Below, piece after piece: positions 9,808 through 18,984 of a DNA stretch of 64,000 nt (position 1 is the stretch's first letter; each line of letters starts with the position of its first letter). The stretch covers positions 16,082-80,081 of the forward strand of contig LNBW01000066.1 in assembly GCA_001567255.1 (NCBI GenBank). Direction: 5' to 3'. Both the position numbers and the translations under genes were made by a program. Origin of the DNA: Bacteroidetes bacterium OLB9. Lineage in GTDB: Bacteria; Bacteroidota; Bacteroidia; Chitinophagales; Saprospiraceae. The notes under the pieces were generated by a model. The model did not search any database and was not told the DNA's origin. It worked only from the letters and a program-made list of their open reading frames with translations.

Positions 9808-10194
9808 TTATTCCTCTTCTTGAACAGAAGGTGGGTACATTTCTTTTATATTTTTAAATAATGTATCTACGCGATACATTTCATCTACTGTTTCATCATA
9901 AAAGAAAAATATTTGAGGAATTCTCCTGATCTGACTCTTTATCTTAGGCACTAAAGCTTGCTTCAATACATGGGTATGGTTAATAATTTTTTGTAATACA
10001 GCATCAGTATCATCAGCATTGTAAATACTAAGATAAATTTTAGCTTGTGCAAGATCCGGAGAAACTTTTACATAAGTTACAGTCACCATCGCAGCACCAT
10101 AAATGTAACTGCCTTGTTCCATCAATACAGATGCAAAGTTCCTTTTGATCAATTCACCTATCTGAGATTGTCGCTTACTATCCACTATTCTCAA
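9808..10194 (-). CDS. rbfA: Ribosome-binding factor A
   Basis: RbfA binds the 30S subunit and helps mature the 5' end of 16S rRNA. The 128-residue product has the usual length and the type-II KH fold markers: an RQSQIGELIKRNFASVL helix, VTYVKVSPDLAQAKIYLSIY and the C-terminal RRIPQIFFFYDETVDE. It is divergent from recG with 57 bp between the starts. Identification is firm. Confidence 0.96.
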   Translation of the reverse strand: MRIVDSKRQSQIGELIKRNFASVLMEQGSYIYGAAMVTVTYVKVSPDLAQAKIYLSIYNADDTDAVLQKIINHTHVLKQALVPKIKSQIRRIPQIFFFYDETVDEMYRVDTLFKNIKEMYPPSVQEEE

Positions 10195-10213
10195 TTAATT
10201 TGCGTAAAATTAA

Positions 10214-10221
10214 TACTTTTG
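10214..10221 (+). promoter_or_regulatory. -7 element TACTTTTG for recG
   Basis: TACTTTTG matches the Bacteroidota -7 consensus and lies 30 bp upstream of the TTG start of recG. It supports that start and a short leader. Confidence 0.6.
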
Positions 10222-10251
10222 TGTTTATAAGGCTTAGAAAAGACAATAATT

Positions 10252-12372
10252 TTGGGCAATTATAATAACATATTGGATACACCTATTGAATATGTCAAAG
10301 GAATAGGTCCCTCAAAAGGCGAGACAATTCGCAAGGAATTAAACATCCACACAGTTGGAGACTTAATCCATTCTTACCCTTTCAGATATATTGATAGGAC
10401 TATGTTTTACACCATAGCTGATATACGAACTGATGGAGATACTATTCAACTCAAAGGAAAATTAATGAGTTATGAAAAGATAAAAGGAAAAAACAATAGA
10501 TACAGGCTTCAAGGCTTATTTAAGGATGAAACGGGAACCTTAGAATTGGTATGGTTTCAGCAAATCAACTGGCTAGAAAAAATCCTCCACATAGGACAGG
10601 AATATATTGTCTATGGCCGAGCTACTATTTTTAATGGTAAAAAAAGTATGGCTCATCCCGAAATGGAACTCATCAGCGAAGTCAATACAAATCTGACAAA
10701 GAGTTTTGATCCTATATATTCCAGTACTGAAAAAATGGATGCAAAAGGTCTGGACAGTAAAGCCAGACGTAAATTTATTAAAGCCATCCTTAGTACTATG
10801 ACGGAAGCAGATTACCCTGAAACGCTACCTGACTATGTCATGCAAAAACTCAGAATTTGCAGTCGTTTTCAGGCTCTACAATGGATTCATTTTCCTTTAA
10901 ATGAAGACCAAAAACAACTGGCTATCAACCGTATTAAATTTGAGGAATTTTTCTACCTCCAGGTACTTTTGTTGCAAAGCAAGATGTATAGAAAGCACAA
11001 ATACAAAAGCGAGCCATTTCCGATAATTGGGGCATCTTTCAATACATTTTACCATCAAAATATGACATTTGAGCTGACATCAGCACAAAAAAGAGTCATT
11101 CGTGAAATTAGAGTAGATATGGGCAAAACCGCTCAAATGAATCGATTGTTGCAGGGCGATGTTGGAAGTGGTAAAACCATCGTAGCGCTTTTATCCATGC
11201 TTATCGCAAAAGATAATGGATTCCAGAGTTGCTTAATGGCGCCTACTGAAATTCTTGCCCAACAACACTATGAGTCGATCACAACTGCTCTCGGTGATAT
11301 GGATGTTCGGGTCTCATTGCTCACAGGCAGTATCAAAGGCAAAGCGCGTGAATTAATACTAAATGAACTCGCCGATGGTACTCTTGACATCATCATAGGA
11401 ACACATGCTCTGATAGAGGATACTGTCGTATTTAAGCATCTCGGACTAGCCATTGTTGATGAGCAGCACCGGTTTGGAGTAGCACAACGAGCCAGCTTAT
11501 GGAAAAAGAACGATGATTTTACACCACACATCCTCGTTATGACAGCAACACCTATTCCACGCACGCTGGCTATGACTTTATATGGAGATCTGGATGTATC
11601 AATCATAGACGAATTACCTCCAGGACGAAAAGAAATAAAAACTATTCATCAATATGAGAAAGATAGACCAGAAGTCATCAAGTTTATGCGCAATGAAATA
11701 GCAAAAGGCCGCCAGATTTATGTAGTCTATCCACTTATTGAAGAATCTGAAAAACTAGATCTTCAAAATCTTCAAGAAGGATATGAATACTTGCTCCAGT
11801 ATTTTCCTATGCCAGACTATCAGATTAGTGTGATTCATGGCAAACTCAAGGCTAAGGATAAAGACTGGGAGATGCAACGCTTTGTCAAAAAAGCTACCCA
11901 GATAATGGTCGCTACTACCGTCATAGAAGTTGGCGTAAATGTGCCTAATGCTTCAGTTATGATTATTGAAAACACAGAGCGGTTTGGCCTTTCACAATTG
12001 CATCAATTGCGTGGGCGCGTAGGCAGAGGTGCTGAGCAATCGTATTGTATTCTGATGACCGGCTACAAACTATCCAAAGAAGCCCGTGAACGAATAGCAA
12101 CTATGGTTCGTACTAACAATGGTTTTGAAATAGCTGAGGCAGACCTTAAATTGCGCGGGCCAGGTGATATACAAGGCACACAACAAAGTGGCATCATGGA
12201 TTTCAAACTTTTAAATATCGGCCAGGATAGAGCGATTATGGATGCTGCTAGAAATATTGCTATCCGCATCATAGAAAATGATCCCAAACTAGAAAAAGAT
12301 ATTCATAAGAACATCAAAAGGCACACAATTGAGCTCAGTAAGAAAAATAGAGACTGGGCTAGGATATCATGA
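10252..12372 (+). CDS. recG: ATP-dependent DNA helicase RecG
   Basis: RecG remodels stalled replication forks and Holliday junctions. The 706-residue protein has an N-terminal wedge/OB domain (about 1-260), then an SF2 helicase core: Walker A GDVGSGKT near residue 302, DEQH box (VDEQHRFGV) near 402, TATPIPRTLAMT, and the C-terminal LHQLRGRVGRG and LRGPGDIQGTQQSG motifs. It starts with TTG. No ATG lies upstream in frame, and starting here gives the normal NILDTPIEYVKGIGP beginning. Promoter TACTTTTG at 10214 fits. Confidence 0.97.
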   Translation: MGNYNNILDTPIEYVKGIGPSKGETIRKELNIHTVGDLIHSYPFRYIDRTMFYTIADIRTDGDTIQLKGKLMSYEKIKGKNNRYRLQGLFKDETGTLELVWFQQINWLEKILHIGQEYIVYGRATIFNGKKSMAHPEMELISEVNTNLTKSFDPIYSSTEKMDAKGLDSKARRKFIKAILSTMTEADYPETLPDYVMQKLRICSRFQALQWIHFPLNEDQKQLAINRIKFEEFFYLQVLLLQSKMYRKHKYKSEPFPIIGASFNTFYHQNMTFELTSAQKRVIREIRVDMGKTAQMNRLLQGDVGSGKTIVALLSMLIAKDNGFQSCLMAPTEILAQQHYESITTALGDMDVRVSLLTGSIKGKARELILNELADGTLDIIIGTHALIEDTVVFKHLGLAIVDEQHRFGVAQRASLWKKNDDFTPHILVMTATPIPRTLAMTLYGDLDVSIIDELPPGRKEIKTIHQYEKDRPEVIKFMRNEIAKGRQIYVVYPLIEESEKLDLQNLQEGYEYLLQYFPMPDYQISVIHGKLKAKDKDWEMQRFVKKATQIMVATTVIEVGVNVPNASVMIIENTERFGLSQLHQLRGRVGRGAEQSYCILMTGYKLSKEARERIATMVRTNNGFEIAEADLKLRGPGDIQGTQQSGIMDFKLLNIGQDRAIMDAARNIAIRIIENDPKLEKDIHKNIKRHTIELSKKNRDWARIS

Positions 12373-12384
12373 GCGTTATCATAT

Positions 12385-12520
12385 CTTATCTGATATTCGG
12401 TTTTCTTTCCTCAATTATTAAAACCTTGCCTATTGATTAAAAATACCGAACCTCCCATCTATTTGGTAGCCATTCCATTCGCATCAAAACCTAAAGAGCA
12501 ATATGGATTCAACGGGAGCA
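12385..12520 (+). repeat. Degenerate intergenic repeat, family 2 (copy R4)
   Basis: Weak copy of the intergenic family found at 16.2, 17.8 and 47.1 kb. Shared blocks include TTCGGTTTTCTTTCCTC and CATTCCATTCGCATCAAAACC followed by AAAGAGCAATATG, in the same order as in the other copies. It follows the recG stop. The similarity is by eye and patchy. Confidence 0.4.
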
Positions 12521-12598
12521 ATATCAACAATGATTCTTATCATACATTAATTTTTATCGTCAGGTATTGTCAAATTCAAAAAAATATTGTAACTTGCG

Positions 12599-12670
12599 AA
12601 AGTGCGAGACGATTTCAACTGGTTTTGGCCAAAAGGCTTTGAAACTCTATTGGTTGTCCGCACTTTTTTT
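12599..12670 (+). terminator. Nested stem-loop ending in T7 (terminator or small RNA)
   Basis: The outer arms are AAAGTGCG (12599-12606) and CGCACTTT (12659-12666), extended by GAC/GTC. Inside lie TTTCAA / TTGAAA (12613-12618, 12639-12644) around the palindrome TTTTGGCCAAAA (12623-12634). The right arm runs into seven T, so the + strand would end here. It lies 227 bp past recG, far for a simple terminator, so it may end a separate short transcript. Confidence 0.6.
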
Positions 12671-12732
12671 ACTTATAACAACACTATTTTTGAAAAATAT
12701 CTAACTTCATTCTGTTCAACATCATTTTTCCT

Positions 12733-12740
12733 TACATTTG
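12733..12740 (+). promoter_or_regulatory. -7 element TACATTTG
   Basis: TACATTTG lies 20 bp before the GTG start at 12760 and supports that start for the FAD/Fe-S oxidoreductase. Confidence 0.6.
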
Positions 12741-12759
12741 TAGGATAAATAGTTTAGAA

Positions 12760-15663
12760 GTGCATTCCTCCAAATCACAGAAAATTCAACAATTTCTTAA
12801 AGAAGTACAGGCGATATCTCCTAACACTGTAAAAGCAGATATTCAAACACTGGGACTGTATGCTACCGATGCTTCACTTTATCAGGTATTTCCGCTTGCA
12901 GTAGCAATACCCAGAGATGAAAAAGAATTAATTGACATCATACGACTTGCTAATCAATACGAAGTCCCTGTGCTACCTAGGGGCAGTGCTACCAGTCTAG
13001 CCGGTCAAACCGTTAATAAATCACTGGTCATAGACTTCACCAGATATTTTAGCAAAATCCTAGAAATCAATGTAGAAGAAAGGTATGCCATAGTGCAGCC
13101 CGGAGTGGTGCGTGACTGGCTCAATGATGCGCTCAAACCTCATCGACTGCATTTTGCACCTGATCCAGCTACCACTAGTAGAGCGACCTTTGGTGGAATG
13201 ATAGCCAATAATTCATCGGGAACACGCAGTATTAAATACGGCAAAACCATCGACCACTTATTAGAGCTCAAAGTATTGCTAATGGATGGAACGATACTCC
13301 GCATGGGTGCACTCACACCAGATGCCTATGATGAAAAATGCCGGCAAAAAGACCGAGAAGGTGCCATTTACCGAAAGTTTAGAAGCATTATTCATGACAA
13401 TAAAGGTGCTATCAAAGAAGCATATCCTACAGTTTTAAGGCGGGTTCAAGGCTACCCGTTAGATGAGTTTATAGGAACTGACCAATGGAATTTTGCAAAG
13501 ATCTTGTCCGGTTCTGAAGGCAGTCTTGGTATCATTCTAGAAGCCAAAGTTCATCTTGAACCGCTTCCAAACTTTAGAGCTGCGTATAATGTACATTACA
13601 ATGACAGAATGAAGGCCATCCGCGAAGTTCAAAAAATAGTTGACTTTCATCCGATAGCGGTCGAGATGCTGGATTATAATGTCTTCAGACAGAGCATTCG
13701 TAACAATGTAACTAAAGAATTGCATAAGATGCTGATCGAAGGAAAGCCGGAAGCCACACTTTTTGTCGAGTTTTATGCTGATACCCAACAAAAATTAAAT
13801 GAACAAATCACAGCTTTTGGCAATTGGCTCAAGGAAAACAGCAGCGGATATGCCTTTCCACTATATCGAGAAGAAAAAACAATCAATGCAGCTATCGAAC
13901 TGCGCAAAAAAGGCCTAGGACTGATCATGGGTGATCCTACAGGTCGTAAACCTATACCATTTATTGAAGATCAAGCCATTCCGTTAGAACATCTAGCTGA
14001 TTACATTCAAGCCGTACTCTATATTTGCGACAAATATGATGTAAAAACGGTACTTTATGCCCATGCAAGCGTAGGTGTACTGCACGTCCGTCCTGAGCTT
14101 GACATGACTAAGCAAGAAGATATCGAAATTATGAAAAAGATCTCTAGTGAAGTCTTCAAACTCGTCAAGCAATATAAAGGATCATGGTCTGGTGAGCACG
14201 GTGATGGTCGAAATCGCGGACCCAAACTTAGAGAATATTTTGGTGAAGAAGTATATCAATGTTTACGCGAAGTAAAAGAAGCTTTTGACCCCAAGTATTT
14301 ACTTAATCCCGGCATCATTATCGATGTTCCGCCTATGGATGAACATCTGAGATATGGTACAGAATACAAAGAAAAAAAATACGACTTCGTATATCAATAT
14401 CGAAAGGATCGATCTTTTGAAAACATCGTTCATAATTGCTCAGGACTTGGAGTATGTAGGAATCACTATGGTGGCGGCATGTGTCCCAGCTTCCGAGCTA
14501 CATTGGATGAAAAGTCCTCTACTCGCGGTCGTGCCAATGCATTAAGATTAGGTATTTCCGGGCAGTTTGGATTTTCATCGCTTACTGATCCTAAAGTACT
14601 AGATACACTAGATTTGTGCTTATCCTGCAAGGCCTGTAAATCAGAATGTCCTTCTAATGTAGATATGGCTAAACTTAAAAGTGAGGTACTTCAACTCAAA
14701 CACGATGAAAGCAAAATCAGTTTGAAAGAAAAAGCTATTAGAGAAAATGCTTCAATGTCAGCAAAAATAGCCGGATGGAAAGCGCCAATATTTAACTTTT
14801 TCCTGAAAAATTCATTATTTAAACGAATGGCTGAAAAATGGATGGGTATCGACAGAAGGCGACAATTACCACTCTATGCCACAACATCGCTCGAGGAATG
14901 GTACCACAAGCACTATAAACCCAAGGGCTACGATAGAAAAGTTGTGTTGTTTGCTGATACCTATATCAACTATCACGAAATTAAAGTCGGTAAAGCTGCT
15001 ATTCGCCTCCTAAATGACTGTGGCTATGAGGTACTGTTAGCCGCTGTAGGCTGTTGTCAACGTCCACGCATTTCTAATGGATTTCTTAAAGAAGCCAAGG
15101 CTGCAGGAACAGCCGTAGTTGAGCAACTCATTCCCTATATGGAGCAAGGGCTGAAAATCGTAGTCTGTGAGCCATCATGTACCTCGGCTTTTCTGGATGA
15201 TATCCCCGACCTGCTGGAAAATGATGCATGGGCAGACCAGCTTCAGAATCATGTACAAGCGATAGATGTCTTCCTGAGTGAAGCCTTGGAATCAGGTGCG
15301 TTGAAGGGTAAATTTGTAGCAACTTCAGACCATATTCTACTGCATGGCCACTGTCATCAAAAATCACTGTTTGGCACTGCAGGCATGCACCACATTTACG
15401 ACAGTATCGAAGGCTTACAATATTATGAACCTGATTCAGGATGCTGTGGCATGGCCGGATCTTTTGGCTACGAAAAAGAACACTATGATGTATCTAAAAA
15501 AGTAGCTGACCTGGTACTCATACCCGAAATCAATAAAACCGCTGATCAAACTTTAATTGTCACTAGTGGATTTAGTTGCCGACACCAAATCAATGACTTT
15601 ACCGACAGGACACCGGTGCACTGGGTAGAGAGCATCCGATTTGTACAAGATACTGCAAAATAG
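12760..15663 (+). CDS. FAD-binding / Fe-S oxidoreductase (YdiJ-like, D-2-hydroxyacid dehydrogenase type)
   Basis: A 967-residue fusion of a GlpD/D-lactate-dehydrogenase-type FAD domain with a Fe-S reductase domain. The N-terminal half has the PCMH FAD site (LPRGSATSLAGQ, then PDPATTSRATFGGMIANNSSG cut by a few residues) and the FAD-oxidase C domain (GEHGDGRNRGP). Two 4Fe-4S motifs follow: C-x5-C-x8-CP near residue 560 and CLSCKACKSECP near 618. Two CCG-type domains carry GCCQRP near 765 and SGCCGMAGSFGYE near 893. The architecture matches YdiJ, which oxidises D-2-hydroxyglutarate or lactate-like hydroxyacids. The substrate here is inferred. GTG start. Confidence 0.9.
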   Translation: MHSSKSQKIQQFLKEVQAISPNTVKADIQTLGLYATDASLYQVFPLAVAIPRDEKELIDIIRLANQYEVPVLPRGSATSLAGQTVNKSLVIDFTRYFSKILEINVEERYAIVQPGVVRDWLNDALKPHRLHFAPDPATTSRATFGGMIANNSSGTRSIKYGKTIDHLLELKVLLMDGTILRMGALTPDAYDEKCRQKDREGAIYRKFRSIIHDNKGAIKEAYPTVLRRVQGYPLDEFIGTDQWNFAKILSGSEGSLGIILEAKVHLEPLPNFRAAYNVHYNDRMKAIREVQKIVDFHPIAVEMLDYNVFRQSIRNNVTKELHKMLIEGKPEATLFVEFYADTQQKLNEQITAFGNWLKENSSGYAFPLYREEKTINAAIELRKKGLGLIMGDPTGRKPIPFIEDQAIPLEHLADYIQAVLYICDKYDVKTVLYAHASVGVLHVRPELDMTKQEDIEIMKKISSEVFKLVKQYKGSWSGEHGDGRNRGPKLREYFGEEVYQCLREVKEAFDPKYLLNPGIIIDVPPMDEHLRYGTEYKEKKYDFVYQYRKDRSFENIVHNCSGLGVCRNHYGGGMCPSFRATLDEKSSTRGRANALRLGISGQFGFSSLTDPKVLDTLDLCLSCKACKSECPSNVDMAKLKSEVLQLKHDESKISLKEKAIRENASMSAKIAGWKAPIFNFFLKNSLFKRMAEKWMGIDRRRQLPLYATTSLEEWYHKHYKPKGYDRKVVLFADTYINYHEIKVGKAAIRLLNDCGYEVLLAAVGCCQRPRISNGFLKEAKAAGTAVVEQLIPYMEQGLKIVVCEPSCTSAFLDDIPDLLENDAWADQLQNHVQAIDVFLSEALESGALKGKFVATSDHILLHGHCHQKSLFGTAGMHHIYDSIEGLQYYEPDSGCCGMAGSFGYEKEHYDVSKKVADLVLIPEINKTADQTLIVTSGFSCRHQINDFTDRTPVHWVESIRFVQDTAK

Positions 15664-15664
15664 G

Positions 15665-15982
15665 TTATACAATCACAGCTGTACCGCTGATGGCTACCAT
15701 CAACATGCTTCCTTTGCCACCTACGGTTTCATAGTCGATATCTATACCAATGACGGCATTAGCACCCATCCTTTGAGCTCTCTTTTCCAGCTCTTTTAGT
15801 GCCTTTTCTTTAGCATCGTAAAGAATGCTTTCATAAGATGAAGAGCGTCCACCGACAACATCTGTTATTTTTGCAAAAAAATCTTTGACAAAATTAGCGC
15901 CAATGATGACCTCACTAGTCACAACACCGAGATAGGTCTGCACTGGATATCCTTCTATTTGATGAGTAGTAGAGAGTAACAT
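15665..15982 (-). CDS. YbjQ / heavy-metal-binding-domain family protein
   Basis: The 105-residue protein matches the YbjQ family in size and motifs: GYPVQTYLGVVTSEVIIGANFVKD opening (here in parts), FFAKITDVVGGRSSSYE, AKEKALKELEKRAQRMGANAVIGIDIDYE and a Gly-rich C-terminus. Family members form pentamers; their cellular role is unknown. The gene is convergent with the FAD/Fe-S oxidoreductase, the stops being only 1 bp apart. Confidence 0.92.
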   Translation of the reverse strand: MLLSTTHQIEGYPVQTYLGVVTSEVIIGANFVKDFFAKITDVVGGRSSSYESILYDAKEKALKELEKRAQRMGANAVIGIDIDYETVGGKGSMLMVAISGTAVIV

Positions 15983-16156
15983 ATATTTTTATTTATGAAG
16001 ATTGAAATGGTTTATACAATGAGTTTTAACATGAATTTAAACGTGTAAATCCTTTTATCAGTTCCCTAAGGAGGAAATGATAATCTTGCTATTAATAAAA
16101 TGACATATTTAGAATTTAGAAAATTAATTGTACAGCCATTTAAAAATAAGCATACT

Positions 16157-16354
16157 TTACACCTTAGATTCTTAAAACGAAAATATGCATTGAAAATTGA
16201 CTATATGAAAATGCTACCTCATATCTATTTTGGCACTCGTTTTCTTGTCCTCGACATAGTAAAACTATACCTAAAGAATAAAAAACGCTGGGCCTCATAG
16301 CTATTTTGTATCATTTCCCTTTGTCACAAAGTCTATTGAGTATTATGGGTTAAA
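16157..16354 (+). repeat. Intergenic repeat, family 2 (copy R1), upstream of the DEAD-box gene
   Basis: From TTACACCTTAGA this segment parallels 17811-17973. Shared landmarks in order: ATGAAAATGCTACCTCATAT / ATGAGAATGCTACTTCATAT, GGCACTCGTTTTCTTGTCCT / GGTACTCGTTTTCCTGCCCT, AAGAATAAAAA, GCCTCATAGC and GTCACAAAGTCT. Most differences are transitions. A 66-codon frame (16100-16300) crosses it but ends in different places in the two copies, so I treat this as noncoding. Together with the promoter at 16381 it fills the 423-bp gap. Confidence 0.7.
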
Positions 16355-16380
16355 CCATCATCCCTAAGACAAATTTTCCT

Positions 16381-16388
16381 TACTTTTG
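16381..16388 (+). promoter_or_regulatory. -7 element TACTTTTG
   Basis: TACTTTTG, 17 bp before the ATG of the DEAD-box helicase, matches the Bacteroidota -7 consensus. Confidence 0.6.
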
Positions 16389-16405
16389 CTGCAATAATCA
16401 ATACA

Positions 16406-17668
16406 ATGCGCTTTTCACAATATCACTTTGTTGACGAAATCAAGCATAATCTGGAGAAGATGGGCTTTAAAAAACCCACGGACATCCAGTATAAATGTAT
16501 CCCCAATATTCTGAAAGGTGAAGATCTGCTCGCCATCGCTCAGACAGGCACGGGCAAGACTGCCGCCTTTGCCATACCAGTGATACATATCTTACATAGC
16601 AAAATCAATCCCAAGCGACAGACCGGAATCCGATGTATAGTGATGGTTCCTACACGAGAACTAGCCATCCAAATCAATGAGGTATTTACAACATTGGCAA
16701 AAAATACAAGAGTCTCATCGATGTCTGTTTTTGGCGGTGTAGAGCAAGATCCTCAGATAGCTAAACTCGCTAAAGGTGTGGATATTCTTATTGCCACACC
16801 TGGGCGATTGTTTGACCTAGTCAGTCAAGGACATATTCAACTCCATCGTGCTGAAATACTCATCCTAGACGAAGCCGATCATATGCTAGATCTGGGATTT
16901 ATTAAAGATATTCGCGATCTGATTCGATTTCTATCTAAAAAAAGGCAAACGCTATTTTTCTCAGCAACGATTGATGAAAAAATCAAAGACCTCGCCTACT
17001 CTCTTGTCAAAAATCCAATAAGAATCCAGGTTTCGCCCAAAGATCCAGTCTCTAAAAATGTCGATCACTCCGTTGTTTTTGTAGATATGGACGACAAGCG
17101 ATTTTTTCTGGAACGCATGGTAAAGGAAAATCCGGAAAGTAAAATTTTAGTTTTTGTGCGCACTAAAGTCAGATGTGAGCGTGTACAAGCGGCCATGCAA
17201 CGGGTAGGCATAGATGCGGTCTTTATGCATGGCGGCAAGGACCAAAAAGATCGTCTGGATGTACTGAATCAATTCAGATCCGGTAAAGTAAAAATGTTGA
17301 TTGCTACCGATGTCAGCGCTCGAGGTATCGACATTCCTGATGTGGATTTTGTAGTCAATTATGACCTACCGGAGCACCCAGAAAATTATGTCCATCGTGT
17401 AGGTCGTACAGGACGAGGCATGAAAAAAGGAATGGCCTACTCATTTTGTGACGAGGCAGAGCAACCACTTCTTAAGGCCATTGAAAACTATATAGGCAAA
17501 CAGGTTAAAGTCCTTGAGCTCACCAATGAAGGCTATCAAGAGATAACGACGCTATCAGATGCCAAAAATCTCCGTATGGAGGATATTATCGATGCACTTA
17601 GTCCTGAACCTAATAAAAGATATGGTGTAAAAAAAGCCGAAGCACAAAAAGTAGATATCGTAAAGTAG
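16406..17668 (+). CDS. DEAD-box ATP-dependent RNA helicase (RhlE-like)
   Basis: Unwinds RNA during ribosome assembly or mRNA turnover. The 420-residue protein holds the whole motif set: Q motif (GFKKPTDIQYKCIP, residues 20-33), Walker A AQTGTGKT at 45-52, PTRELA, TPGR, DEAD near 155, SAT near 192, ARGID and HRVGRTGRG near 329. The C-terminal tail is short and basic, as in RhlE-type enzymes. It stands alone, bracketed by two copies of the family 2 repeat. Cold induction is possible for this class but not shown here. Confidence 0.94.
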   Translation: MRFSQYHFVDEIKHNLEKMGFKKPTDIQYKCIPNILKGEDLLAIAQTGTGKTAAFAIPVIHILHSKINPKRQTGIRCIVMVPTRELAIQINEVFTTLAKNTRVSSMSVFGGVEQDPQIAKLAKGVDILIATPGRLFDLVSQGHIQLHRAEILILDEADHMLDLGFIKDIRDLIRFLSKKRQTLFFSATIDEKIKDLAYSLVKNPIRIQVSPKDPVSKNVDHSVVFVDMDDKRFFLERMVKENPESKILVFVRTKVRCERVQAAMQRVGIDAVFMHGGKDQKDRLDVLNQFRSGKVKMLIATDVSARGIDIPDVDFVVNYDLPEHPENYVHRVGRTGRGMKKGMAYSFCDEAEQPLLKAIENYIGKQVKVLELTNEGYQEITTLSDAKNLRMEDIIDALSPEPNKRYGVKKAEAQKVDIVK

Positions 17669-17810
17669 TCTTTTCAACACACTTGCTCAAAATGATTTTT
17701 ATAACAATCACCACAATTGGTCATTACAGTCAATGTCAATTTTTGATCACAAATACCCCAATAATAATTACACGGCTGGGAGCAATGTCGTAAAACGGAC
17801 TTTTACCCAA

Positions 17811-17973
17811 ATTACACCTTAGAAATTAACTACATGAGAATGCTACTTCATATCCATTTCGGTACTCGTTTTCCTGCCCTTGACATTGCAAAATTATGCT
17901 TGAAGAATAAAAACTCCGAGCCTCATAGCGATTTTGAATCATTTTCCTTCGTCACAAAGTCTGATGATTAATA
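17811..17973 (+). repeat. Intergenic repeat, family 2 (copy R2), downstream of the DEAD-box gene
   Basis: Directly repeated counterpart of 16157-16354. It includes GGTACTCGTTTTCCTGCCCT, AAGAATAAAAA, GAGCCTCATAGCGATTTT, TTCGTCACAAAGTCT and ATATGAGTTAAAT. No open frame is conserved with the other copy. It occupies much of the 400-bp gap between the helicase and the next gene. Confidence 0.7.
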
Positions 17974-18028
17974 TGAGTTAAATAAAAATTAATTTAGCTT
18001 ATTTCTATTTAGATTTAATCTTAATTAA

Positions 18029-18036
18029 TATCTTTG
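18029..18036 (+). promoter_or_regulatory. -7 element TATCTTTG
   Basis: TATCTTTG, 32 bp before the ATG of the following membrane-protein gene. Confidence 0.6.
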
Positions 18037-18068
18037 CGTGACCAATCAATCCAAAATTAAAAAATAGA

Positions 18069-18962
18069 ATGGACAAGAGGAGTGTTAGAAACGGTATATT
18101 ATCATTTTTCGTCGTTTTACTTTTGATGCCAATAGGTCATGCGCTGATGGTGATGAATGAGATCGTGCTTGAGGATCAAAAGTATAATGGAGCTATTGCT
18201 ATAGGTTTTCTGGGATTAGTATTACTCATCTGGGGCTTAAAGAAAAACAGTCATCCAACATTGGCAACTTTACTTGGATTCCTAGGAGCTGTACTGGTTT
18301 GGACAGGATGGATAGAGTTTTCATTTATGTGGGTCGCTGAAAAAAACAATGTAGCTCATTATATGGAAGGTGGTGAAATTGCAACAAAAAGAGAGTATCT
18401 CGTCATGCTATCGTCACTAGGTTTGCTTGTGACCGTCACGCTTTTCTATTATTTTTCGCGAAGCAATTGTACTTTTTTTATATGGTTACAGCGATTCTCA
18501 GGCATACGCAAAGAAATCATGATGCAGACAGGATACAAAAAACCGCTCGCTGTTACAACATTTATTGAGACAATCATGATTTTGTGGTTCTTTTACATTC
18601 TATTGCTAGTGGTTTATGATCCTGATATCGCTGGTGACCGACATATAGCCACTTATATTGTAGGTTTTGGCTCTCTGGTGTGGTCGTTATACTTAATAAC
18701 AAGACTGCTTAGAATACAATCCTTTGATTATGCCGTTAGATATGCCGTGCCGACCGTGATCATTTTCTGGAATTTTGTAGAGGTACTGGGTCGTTGGGAA
18801 TTGTTTAATGAAATTTGGATTGAGCCTATCACATACTGGAAAGAAGTATCAGCATTTGTAATAGCTCTTTTTGTGTTACTCTATATTTTCATTAAAAACC
18901 CTGCATTCAATCGCAAAGCAAGCAAGGATATGACCATCGGTAAGATGGAGCAGGTTGCTTGA
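18069..18962 (+). CDS. Multi-pass membrane protein of unknown function
   Basis: The 297-residue protein has about eight predicted transmembrane helices, beginning with ILSFFVVLLLMPIGHALMV and followed by AIAIGFLGLVLLIWGL, LGFLGAVLVWTGWIEFSFMW and others. Short charged loops lie between them, with a hydrophilic stretch around residues 95-115. I recognise no catalytic motif or named family. It has its own -7 element and is convergent with the next small membrane gene. Confidence 0.75.
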   Translation: MDKRSVRNGILSFFVVLLLMPIGHALMVMNEIVLEDQKYNGAIAIGFLGLVLLIWGLKKNSHPTLATLLGFLGAVLVWTGWIEFSFMWVAEKNNVAHYMEGGEIATKREYLVMLSSLGLLVTVTLFYYFSRSNCTFFIWLQRFSGIRKEIMMQTGYKKPLAVTTFIETIMILWFFYILLLVVYDPDIAGDRHIATYIVGFGSLVWSLYLITRLLRIQSFDYAVRYAVPTVIIFWNFVEVLGRWELFNEIWIEPITYWKEVSAFVIALFVLLYIFIKNPAFNRKASKDMTIGKMEQVA

Positions 18963-18984
18963 TAATAAGCTTATAGCTCAGCAA

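Noticed and set aside
12433..12642. 69-codon plus-strand frame between recG and the FAD/Fe-S gene
   Set aside because: No start context or recognisable motif; it crosses the worn repeat copy and the left part of a nested stem-loop, so it is chance coding.
16100..16300. 66-codon frame before the DEAD-box gene
   Set aside because: It lies largely inside repeat copy R1, and the matching frame in copy R2 ends elsewhere, so it is not a conserved protein.
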